Source: an uncultured Eubacteriales bacterium (GTDB lineage: Bacteria > Bacillota > Clostridia > Christensenellales > Borkfalkiaceae). Taken from it: a stretch of 6,415 bases of DNA. Shown in pieces: positions 1 to 4,825 of this stretch; the first letter of the stretch is position 1, and every line of letters begins with the position of its first letter. The notes beneath the pieces were generated by a model. The model was not told the DNA's origin. It made no database searches and saw only the letters and a list, made by a program, of their open reading frames with translations. A program made the translations under genes and the position numbers. The stretch is from contig USOJ01000065.1 in the NCBI GenBank assembly GCA_900556195.1, positions 1-6,415 on the forward strand, read 5' to 3'.

Positions 1-44
1 GGGGCGACCTGCCTAGGGGGCTTCGGCTTCGCCTCAGAATGACA
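1..44. repeat. Edge of a probable dispersed intergenic repeat
   Basis: This non-coding stretch is GC-rich and contains a cttcggcttcgcc block followed by tcagaatgaca. From general familiarity, this ending resembles dispersed intergenic repeats seen in many gut bacterial genomes. The element is cut by the window edge, so neither its full length nor its partner end can be seen. No second copy of exactly this sequence occurs in the window. The assignment rests on resemblance only. Confidence 0.3.
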
Positions 45-75
45 GTAAATCAACGCTTTCTCTGTCGGGAAAAGC

Positions 76-122
76 AAAACGAAAAAGCGAGGGGAAATCG
101 ATTTGCGATTTCCCCTCGCTTT
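76..122 (-). terminator. Intrinsic terminator of the nrdR-lipoprotein operon
   Basis: A perfect 17-bp inverted repeat (84-100 against 106-122) surrounds a 5-nt loop. Read on the minus strand, the stem is followed by a T-rich run (TTTTT CG TTTT, from 86 down to 76). It starts 17 bases past the lipoprotein stop codon, the expected place for a Rho-independent terminator of the leftward operon. On the plus strand there is no comparable T-run, so it is directional. Confidence 0.9.
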
Positions 123-139
123 GTATTCCTATCGTTCTA

Positions 140-799
140 TTATTTTCTGTCTTTGCCCTTGGTGAAACTCTTCTGTTCGTCGGCAAGGTTGAGCGGATTT
201 CCGTTCTTCGTTTTCCCCTGCGCCGCGGTAAGTTCGTCTTTCGTAAATTGCTTTTCGGTCGTCTGGTTTTCGTACCCTTGCAGATATACGTTTGCCGAAT
301 TTACCTCGAAAGTACATTTATAACCTTCTTCGTCGACGAAGCCGACTTCGCCGATCGTTACTCCGCCGTTAAGCGTAAGACGAACGTAAACGCTCGAACT
401 CTTACTCGTATAATCCCAGTCGTCGACTACTTTGAACCAACCCGTATTCGTCGCTTTGCAACCTTTCTTTTCGTTTTTGAGTTTGTATTCGACCTTGTTA
501 TAACTGTCTGCAGAGTTCAGATTAGAAGACGACGTATATCTGTCGACAGTCAGATCGACCGACTTTACGCCTTTGTCGAAACCGTCTACGCGAACCCATA
601 TCTGTTTTATTTGCTTGTCCGTCTTTTTGGTAACCTTAAAGCCGACGCGTTGAGCCTGTACTTCGCCGCTTGCGCTTGCCTTATAGGCGACGACGCGCCA
701 ACCATGCGAATAGTCCGCTTTGCTTTTTTTGCAACCGAATAAACCGAGCGCGGCGACGATGGCGAGAGCGACCGCCGCGACGCGGATAAATTTCTTCAT
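140..799 (-). CDS. Putative lipoprotein of unknown function
   Basis: This encodes a 219-residue protein I cannot name. It has a classic lipoprotein signal: basic Lys2, Lys3 and Arg6, a hydrophobic stretch at about 7-20, and the lipobox LFGC with Cys23 as the predicted lipidated residue, so it should be anchored to the outer face of the membrane. The mature part alternates short hydrophobic strands with Lys/Ser/Asn-rich turns, suggesting a beta-sandwich. The segment around residues 140-160 (VYVRLTLNGG, TIGEVGFVDE) recalls the final strands of discoidin-like carbohydrate-binding domains; this is inference. The C-terminus is Lys/Gln/Asn-rich and probably disordered. The ATG lies 4 bases after the nrdR stop, and its Shine-Dalgarno AAGGAG (810-815) is inside the end of nrdR, so it is co-transcribed and probably translationally coupled to nrdR. 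No catalytic motif is evident. Confidence 0.85.
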   Translation of the reverse strand: MKKFIRVAAVALAIVAALGLFGCKKSKADYSHGWRVVAYKASASGEVQAQRVGFKVTKKTDKQIKQIWVRVDGFDKGVKSVDLTVDRYTSSSNLNSADSYNKVEYKLKNEKKGCKATNTGWFKVVDDWDYTSKSSSVYVRLTLNGGVTIGEVGFVDEEGYKCTFEVNSANVYLQGYENQTTEKQFTKDELTAAQGKTKNGNPLNLADEQKSFTKGKDRK

Positions 800-803
800 T
801 ATT

Positions 804-1262
804 TTAGTTCTCCTTATTCTGTAATTTTTCCAACTCTTTCATAAACGTGGAAACGTCTTTGAACTGACGGTATACCGAAGCGAACCTTACGTAGGCTACT
901 TCGTCGAGATTTTTAAGCCCCTGCATTACCATTTCGCCGAGTTCTTTCGACGTGATTTCCTGTTTTAAGGAATTGTATATTTTTTTGCTTATGTCCTCGA
1001 CGAGCGCGTCGATTTTCCACATGGGAACGGGGCGTTTCTCGCAGGACTTCACTATTCCGTTTTTAAGTTTGTTCGGGTCGTAGGCTTGTCTGTTGCCGTT
1101 GTTTTTTATTACGAGTATAGGCGTGGTTTCGACCGTTTCGTAAGTCGTATAACGTCTTCCGCAATTAGTGCATTCTCTTCTGCGCCTTATAGCCGTTCCG
1201 TCGTCGGACTGACGGGAATCGACTACCTTGCTATCGAGATTTCCGCAATACATACACTTCAT
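804..1262 (-). CDS. nrdR: Transcriptional repressor NrdR
   Basis: NrdR is the nucleotide-sensing repressor of ribonucleotide reductase genes; it binds ATP or dATP and represses nrd operons through NrdR boxes. The 152-residue length is typical. The N-terminal zinc ribbon shows both cysteine pairs, Cys3/Cys6 and Cys31/Cys34, with the conserved VVDSR and the arginine cluster at 26-29 before the second pair. An ATP-cone domain follows at about 49-139, ending in the characteristic VAYVRFASVYRQF (122-134). The ATG at 1262 is preceded by AGAGGT (1269-1274) at good spacing. It is the first gene of a two-gene leftward operon with the lipoprotein. No ribonucleotide reductase gene is visible here, so it probably acts in trans. 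Confidence 0.97.
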   Translation of the reverse strand: MKCMYCGNLDSKVVDSRQSDDGTAIRRRRECTNCGRRYTTYETVETTPILVIKNNGNRQAYDPNKLKNGIVKSCEKRPVPMWKIDALVEDISKKIYNSLKQEITSKELGEMVMQGLKNLDEVAYVRFASVYRQFKDVSTFMKELEKLQNKEN

Positions 1263-1281
1263 AAGTATACCTCTTATTTGT

Positions 1282-1310
1282 ATTTTAACATATATTTGGC
1301 TTTTTGAAAA
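1282..1310 (-). promoter_or_regulatory. Probable sigma-A promoter of nrdR
   Basis: On the minus strand, TTTTCA (1305-1310) and TAAAAT (1282-1287) are separated by 17 bp. A TG one base upstream of the -10 box makes it an extended -10. The predicted transcript would start near 1275, giving a very short leader that begins about at the Shine-Dalgarno. A second minus-strand TATAAT lies at 1335-1340 but has a poor -35, so the exact start is uncertain. Confidence 0.55.
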
Positions 1311-1315
1311 CTCTT

Positions 1316-1344
1316 TTTAACGAAAAACGATTAAATTATATAAA
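1316..1344 (+). promoter_or_regulatory. Probable promoter of the DUF1294 gene
   Basis: On the plus strand, TTTAAC (1316-1321) and TATAAA (1339-1344) are separated by 17 bp, 24 bases before the DUF1294 ATG. The region is AT-rich and divergent with the nrdR promoter, whose boxes lie just to the left. The -35 is a weak match, so confidence is moderate. Confidence 0.5.
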
Positions 1345-1368
1345 TTTAGCCTACACTATTATTAAATT

Positions 1369-1704
1369 ATGCTTGTTTTAATGCAAATTCTTGCGGGAAC
1401 GTACTTCCTTGCGATAAACGTATATTCGTTTTTACTTATGCTTTCGGCAAAACGCGCCGACGAAGAAGGCGATTGCAAACGCCGCGTACGCGACGGAAGC
1501 GTTTTCGTCGCAGCCCTGCTCGGCGGAGCGGCGGGAGTATATATATCCATGTTCACGCTTAAATACCGCCTGCGGAGTTTGTTTTTTATGGTAACTATGC
1601 CCGTACTTACGATACTTAACGTGTATATTTTAATAACGTGTTTCGCAAACAATTTCTGGATAATCCGCGACAATACGCTGATGCTGTCGAACTTATATTT
1701 CTGA
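1369..1704 (+). CDS. DUF1294 family small membrane protein
   Basis: This is a 111-residue membrane protein and the only plus-strand gene here. Hydrophobic segments at about 5-25, 44-62 and 70-93 are separated by a basic/acidic loop (about 28-42). The pattern YFLAINVYSFLLM, a charged loop with RVRDGS, then FVAALLGGAAGVYISMF and a final hydrophobic segment matches the DUF1294 family, whose biochemical role is unknown to me. The usual His-Lys after the second segment is replaced by Leu-Lys (LKYRLR, 64-69), so this is a diverged member. No clear Shine-Dalgarno precedes the ATG at 1369 or the alternative ATG at 1381, so the exact start is uncertain by four residues. Its 3' end faces tsaD across the endonuclease unit, and its stop lies 11 bases before the left repeat arm. 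Confidence 0.75.
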   Translation: MLVLMQILAGTYFLAINVYSFLLMLSAKRADEEGDCKRRVRDGSVFVAALLGGAAGVYISMFTLKYRLRSLFFMVTMPVLTILNVYILITCFANNFWIIRDNTLMLSNLYF

Positions 1705-1715
1705 CAATCAGGCTT

Positions 1716-1766
1716 TTTGACCTCTTCCGTCGGCTACGCCGCCACCTTCCCCGATAGGGAAGGCAT
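1716..1766 (+). repeat. Left inverted repeat arm
   Basis: This 51-nt arm is related by inversion to 2216-2268. Its outer 16 bases, the next 12-base block and 13 of the last 14 bases match. Only the short middle section differs. It folds into two hairpins: CGGC/GCCG with a 3-nt loop (1731-1741), and a 7-bp stem with a 5-nt loop (1745-1763). It could slow transcription out of the DUF1294 gene, but there is no T-run after the stem. Confidence 0.85.
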
Positions 1767-1774
1767 CGGCAACC

Positions 1775-2215
1775 TTATTCCTGTCCGGCATACGTAACGA
1801 CGGATTTTCCGATTATCGCTTCACCTTTTTTCACAGACGGAATCTCGCTTAATCTTTGATAAATATCGTCGCGGACGACTTGAAAGCGAGTGTCTATATC
1901 GCGATTCGAATACCGTATGACGGTTATGCCGTATTCGTTCAAAAAAGCCGTTCTTTTTTCGTCCGCCGTTTCGCTTTTTATCATTCCGTGTCCGTTACCG
2001 TCTATTTCTACGGCTATTCTTTTTTCCGCGCAATAAAAATCGAGTATGTACTTAACTACAACAAATTGCCTGCGGAATTTCCACGGCAACAAAGACAAAC
2101 AGTCATACCACATTTTTCTTTCCTGCCGAGTCATTTCTCTCCGCAACTTCTGAGCGTGTTTCTTTAATTTCGGGTTACTGTAAACGTATTTCTTCTTGTT
2201 TTCCATATTTAACAT
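1775..2215 (-). CDS. DUF559 / Vsr-like endonuclease domain protein
   Basis: This 146-residue protein matches the DUF559 group, related to very-short-patch repair (Vsr) endonucleases and the PD-(D/E)XK nuclease fold. Visible motifs are the helix LRREMTRQERKMW with Glu32 and Trp36, then KFRRQ (46-50), YILDFYC with Asp59, VEIDG with Glu70 and Asp72, His76, and a late VIRYSNRDI strand (99-107). Asp59 and Glu70 are the likely metal ligands by analogy; substrate and biological role are unknown. The last about 24 residues (SEIPSVKKGE onward) lie beyond the usual domain. ATGs at 2215 and 2206 are both possible; 2215 directly abuts the right repeat arm. The gene appears intact. It may be a selfish or repeat-associated nuclease, or a repair enzyme. 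No methyltransferase is nearby, so a Vsr partner role is unsupported. Confidence 0.85.
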   Translation of the reverse strand: MLNMENKKKYVYSNPKLKKHAQKLRREMTRQERKMWYDCLSLLPWKFRRQFVVVKYILDFYCAEKRIAVEIDGNGHGMIKSETADEKRTAFLNEYGITVIRYSNRDIDTRFQVVRDDIYQRLSEIPSVKKGEAIIGKSVVTYAGQE

Positions 2216-2268
2216 ATGCCTTCCCTATAGGGGAAGGTGGCAACCGAAGGTTGACGGAAGAGGTCAAA
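2216..2268 (-). repeat. Right inverted repeat arm
   Basis: This 53-nt arm is the inverted partner of 1716-1766. Its small hairpin is CAACC/GGTTG with a 3-nt loop (minus-strand reading, 2241-2253), in place of the left arm's CGGC/GCCG. The 7-bp ccttccc/gggaagg hairpin (2219-2237) is kept. The arm ends exactly at the base before the endonuclease ATG and lies 20 bases from the tsaD stop codon. Confidence 0.85.
2219..2237 (-). promoter_or_regulatory. Ribosome-binding site of the endonuclease inside the repeat hairpin
   Basis: Read on the minus strand, the purine run GGGAAGG (2219-2225) lies 3 bases before the ATG at 2215, and its GGGA part has 6-base spacing. It is the only Shine-Dalgarno-like sequence for this gene and belongs to the repeat arm. 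It is also the 3' half of a 7-bp hairpin, so initiation could be damped when the stem forms. This is inference from sequence. Confidence 0.45.
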
Positions 2269-2288
2269 CCGAACTTTATCAAACAAAA

Positions 2289-3332
2289 TCAACCCAAATC
2301 GACGCGGGCTGCGGCGTTTAACGTAAGATCGGCAAAATTACCCTTTAAGTATTGAACGTACCCTTCGGCGCCTATCATAGCCGCGTTGTCGGTACAGAGA
2401 ATTTTTTCGGGAAGAACGAGTTTAAGACCGCATTTTGCGCAGGCGTTACCGAGATTTTCACGCATATAGCCGTTAGTCGCGACTCCGCCGCCCACCGTAA
2501 CGGTATCGAGCGAATATTCCTTCGCCGCTTCTATCGCCTTTTTAACGAGTATATCCGTGGCGGCGTGCTGGAAAGAACACGCCACGTCGGCTTCGTTTAC
2601 TCTTTCGCCCGTCTGATTTGCGTGGTGAACGTAATTTATTACCGCGGTTTTAAGTCCGCTGTACGAAAAATTATACCCTCCGACGCCTTTAAGCATTTTG
2701 GGAAATTCTATATTGTTTTTACCTTCGCGGGCAAGTTTTTCTATATTCGGTCCGCCGGGATAATTAAGCCCCAGAACGCGGGCGACTTTATCGAATGCTT
2801 CGCCTACGGCGTCGCCGAGCGTGCCGCCTAAAATCTTGAATTTATCGTAATCTTCCACGACTATTATAGCCGTATGCCCGCCGCTTGCAAGCAAACTTAC
2901 GAACGGCGGTTTTAAGTTTTTATCGCTTAAATACGCAGCCGCAAGATGCCCCCTTATATGACTTACGGGAACGAGCGGAACATTAAGAGAATACGCGAGC
3001 GTTTTGGCGTAACTTACGCCGACGAGCAACGCTCCAAGAAGCCCTGCGCCGTAAGTAACGGCAACCGCGTCTATATCTTTAAGGTCGATATTCGCCTTAT
3101 CTACGGCTTTTCGTACGGTTAAAGAAATCGCGCTCGTGTGCGCCCTCGAAGCGATTTCGGGAACTACTCCGCCGAAACGGATATGCTCGGTACACGAAGA
3201 CGAAATTTCGGACGAGAGTATCTCCCGTCCGTTTTTGATTATTGCCGCCGCGGTTTCGTCGCAGGATGACTCTATCGCGAGAATAACCGCGTCTCGTTTG
3301 ATTTTGAATTTTTTGATTTCGTCGCTATACAT
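2289..3332 (-). CDS. tsaD: tRNA N6-adenosine threonylcarbamoyltransferase TsaD
   Basis: TsaD transfers the threonylcarbamoyl group to A37 of ANN-decoding tRNAs to make t6A, working with TsaB and TsaE in the cytoplasm. The 347-residue protein has the family hallmarks: ILAIESSCDETAAAI (17-31), the FGGVVPE segment (53-59), the metal-binding HxxxH as H125-IRG-H129, the ASGGHT loop (149-154), GGGVATNG (281-288) and TDNAAM with Asp315 as the third metal ligand. It is full length. Compared with many homologues it carries about 15 extra charged N-terminal residues; no other ATG, GTG or TTG fits, and a stop lies in frame just upstream, so the ATG at 3332 stands. No good Shine-Dalgarno precedes it. It lies downstream of prfB on the same strand with a 232-bp gap and no obvious promoter of its own. 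Confidence 0.98.
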   Translation of the reverse strand: MYSDEIKKFKIKRDAVILAIESSCDETAAAIIKNGREILSSEISSSCTEHIRFGGVVPEIASRAHTSAISLTVRKAVDKANIDLKDIDAVAVTYGAGLLGALLVGVSYAKTLAYSLNVPLVPVSHIRGHLAAAYLSDKNLKPPFVSLLASGGHTAIIVVEDYDKFKILGGTLGDAVGEAFDKVARVLGLNYPGGPNIEKLAREGKNNIEFPKMLKGVGGYNFSYSGLKTAVINYVHHANQTGERVNEADVACSFQHAATDILVKKAIEAAKEYSLDTVTVGGGVATNGYMRENLGNACAKCGLKLVLPEKILCTDNAAMIGAEGYVQYLKGNFADLTLNAAARVDLG

Positions 3333-3357
3333 TTTCGTGTTGATTTTTCAAAGTCTT

Positions 3358-3376
3358 AAAAATACCGCCCTTGCGG
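3358..3376 (-). promoter_or_regulatory. Small hairpin plus T-run just before tsaD
   Basis: On the minus strand a CCGC/GCGG stem of 4 bp with a 4-nt loop (3365-3376) is followed by TATTTTT (3358-3364), ending 25 bases before the tsaD ATG. The shape is that of a weak intrinsic terminator or attenuator. The stem is short, so it may have no effect. Confidence 0.25.
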
Positions 3377-3414
3377 GAGATAATTCGCCGCCGCTCATTA
3401 CGGCGCGTGTATCC

Positions 3415-3560
3415 GTCGTCCCGAACGCAGTGAAAAATCCCTGTATCAAAGGTCGGAGCGGCTACGTTTGCCCATACTCCTATCTTCGGGATCGCCACGC
3501 CACGCCCGCGATGACGGTTACCGAGTCCGCCGTTGCGAATGAGCGAAGTCGGATGAATAC
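3415..3560. repeat. Cluster of decayed intergenic repeat modules
   Basis: The prfB-tsaD gap holds three consecutive segments that resemble dispersed bacterial intergenic repeats: 3415-3447 (tcccgaacgcagtga core), 3484-3517 (cttcgggatcgcc to gcgatgacgg, with an ATCGC/GCGAT stem) and 3527-3560 (ttgcgaatgagcgaag core). The last ends 4 bases before the prfB stop codon. No conserved gene or RNA is visible. The similarity is from recognition, not from a second copy within the window, and the modules look mutated. Confidence 0.4.
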
Positions 3561-3564
3561 GGCT

Positions 3565-4662
3565 TTAAGACTGTTTAAGATAATCGATAATGAATTGATC
3601 TATATCGCCGTCCATTACCGCCTGAACGTTGCCCGTTTCGCTGCCGGTGCGGTGATCTTTAACCATGGTATACGGGCAGAAAACGTACGAACGAATCTGG
3701 CTGCCCCATTCTATCTTTTTGATTTCGCCCTTTATTGCGCTGGCTTCCGCCATACGTTCTTCTTCGCGCTTTTCGAGCAACTTGTTTTTAAGCATACGCA
3801 TTGCCTGTTCTTTGTTCTGAACCTGCGAACGCTCGTTCTGACAGGCGACTATTATGCCTGTGGGCAAGTGGGTTATTCTTATGGCAGACTCGGTCTTGTT
3901 GACGTGCTGACCGCCCGCGCCGCTCGAACGATACGTGTCGACCTTGATTTCTTCGGGGCGGATTTCTATATCGCCGTCTTCCTGAATATCCGGCATTACG
4001 TCTACCGACGAGAAAGACGTCTGCCTTCTTGCATTGGCGTCGAAAGGCGAAATTCTGACGAGTCTGTGTATGCCCTTTTCGGCTTTTAAGTAGCCGTAGG
4101 CGTTCTCGCCCTCGACTTTGAAGCATACCGATTTAAGCCCGGCTCCGTCGCCGTCCAGACGATCGTACTCGGTGAGTTTATACCCGTGCTTTTCGGCGTA
4201 GCAGATATACATACGATAGAGCATTTCCGTCCAGTCGCACGCTTCGGTTCCGCCCGCGCCCGCGTGGAGAGTCAAAATAGCGTCGCAAGCGTCGTACTTG
4301 CCTTTAAGCAGAGTGCGAAGTCTTATGTCTTCTATCTCCTTTTCGGCTTCGGAAAGGTCTTTATCGACTTCTTCGAGTACCGATTCGTCGCCCTCTTCTT
4401 CGGCGAGTTCGATCATCATCTCCGCGTCGCCGACAGCCTTTTCGGCTTTATCGAAAACGTCGAGTTTGTTTCTTATCTGTTGCGCTTCGCGGCTTACGTG
4501 TTTTGATTTTTCTATATCCGACCATACTTCGGGTTTTTCGAGTTCGGCTTCGAGTTCTTTAAGCCTTATTCTTAAATTGTCAACGTCGAGCGAATATCCC
4601 GCTTCTTCGAGCGTCTTTTTAAGCGTCCTTACTTTATCTTCGTATACGTCGTAGCGTACCAT
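3565..4662 (-). CDS. prfB: Peptide chain release factor 2 (RF2)
   Basis: RF2 recognises UGA and UAA stop codons in the ribosomal A site and triggers peptide release. The 365-residue protein is full length. The stop-codon-reading tripeptide SPF is at 205-207, the catalytic GGQ at 250-252 in SSGAGGQHVNKTES, and the N-terminal helical domain covers about 1-110. Residue 246, just before GGQ, is Ser rather than the Thr of E. coli K-12. The ATG at 4662 is chosen because AAAGGA lies 6 bases before it; an in-frame TTG at 4680 lies upstream of that site and is unlikely. Most bacterial prfB genes need a +1 frameshift near codon 26; here the frame runs straight through as CTC GAC (Leu25-Asp26, 4585-4590), so that autoregulation is absent. 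Transcription starts from a consensus promoter about 40 bases upstream. Confidence 0.98.
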   Translation of the reverse strand: MVRYDVYEDKVRTLKKTLEEAGYSLDVDNLRIRLKELEAELEKPEVWSDIEKSKHVSREAQQIRNKLDVFDKAEKAVGDAEMMIELAEEEGDESVLEEVDKDLSEAEKEIEDIRLRTLLKGKYDACDAILTLHAGAGGTEACDWTEMLYRMYICYAEKHGYKLTEYDRLDGDGAGLKSVCFKVEGENAYGYLKAEKGIHRLVRISPFDANARRQTSFSSVDVMPDIQEDGDIEIRPEEIKVDTYRSSGAGGQHVNKTESAIRITHLPTGIIVACQNERSQVQNKEQAMRMLKNKLLEKREEERMAEASAIKGEIKKIEWGSQIRSYVFCPYTMVKDHRTGSETGNVQAVMDGDIDQFIIDYLKQS

Positions 4663-4668
4663 ACAAAT

Positions 4669-4674
4669 TCCTTT
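4669..4674 (-). promoter_or_regulatory. Shine-Dalgarno deciding the prfB start
   Basis: AAAGGA on the minus strand lies 6 bases before the ATG at 4662. It overlaps codons that would follow the alternative TTG start at 4680, which itself lacks a ribosome-binding site, so the ATG is preferred. Confidence 0.75.
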
Positions 4675-4708
4675 CGGCAAAATCTTTTGCCCGTTATTTT
4701 ACTCGTCT

Positions 4709-4737
4709 ATTATAAGGTCTTTATTGAATTTTGTCAA
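4709..4737 (-). promoter_or_regulatory. Consensus sigma-A promoter of prfB
   Basis: On the minus strand TTGACA (4732-4737) and TATAAT (4709-4714) are exactly 17 bp apart: both boxes and the spacing match the housekeeping consensus. The predicted start near 4702 gives a leader of about 40 nt to the prfB ATG. It lies downstream of the glutamine synthetase terminator, so prfB has its own strong promoter. Confidence 0.9.
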
Positions 4738-4767
4738 TCGCTGCGCCGTTTTATAAGCGTTTTCGCC

Positions 4768-4811
4768 AAAAAATATACGCGGGCGGAAGAGAAAATCTCT
4801 TCCGCCCGCGT
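4768..4811 (-). terminator. Intrinsic terminator of the glutamine synthetase gene
   Basis: A perfect 16-bp GC-rich inverted repeat (4777-4792 against 4796-4811) with a 3-nt loop is followed on the minus strand by TATTTTTT (from 4775 down to 4768). It lies 14 bases past the glutamine synthetase stop and separates that gene from prfB. Confidence 0.95.
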
Positions 4812-4825
4812 GAAAACGGCGATTT

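Larger units (their letters stand above)
1716..2268. mobile_element. Inverted-repeat-bracketed endonuclease unit (putative)
   Basis: This is a 553-bp unit made of two inverted repeat arms (1716-1766 and 2216-2268) with one gene between them. The gene fills nearly all the interior: its start codon touches the right arm and its stop lies 8 bases from the left arm. The unit sits between the 3' ends of two convergent genes. No target-site duplication is visible directly outside the arms, and no transposase is present. Treating it as mobile is inference from architecture. The alternative is a nuclease gene that landed among pre-existing intergenic palindromes. Confidence 0.4.

Noticed and set aside
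248..742. Plus-strand open frame of about 164 codons opposite the lipoprotein
   Set aside because: The minus-strand frame has a clear lipoprotein signal, a good Shine-Dalgarno and operon context; the plus frame has none of these.
1289..1298. Possible NrdR box (C and G nine bases apart around an AT-rich core) upstream of nrdR
   Set aside because: Only the end bases and a few core positions fit the usual box, and no second box at the normal spacing is seen. AT-rich promoter DNA matches by chance.
1714..1766. Left repeat arm as a standard terminator of the DUF1294 gene
   Set aside because: The T-run (1714-1718) precedes the hairpins instead of following them on the plus strand, so it is not a canonical Rho-independent terminator.
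1716..2268. CRISPR-like or tandem direct repeat array
   Set aside because: Only two arms are present, they are inverted, and the spacer is a protein-coding gene.
3136..4089. Long plus-strand open frame of about 317 codons
   Set aside because: It lies antisense to the start of tsaD and most of prfB and runs across the repeat-filled gap. It has no recognisable domain, and both opposite genes are certain.
4663..4680. Upstream TTG start for prfB adding six residues
   Set aside because: The added codons cover the Shine-Dalgarno of the ATG at 4662, and the TTG has no ribosome-binding site of its own.
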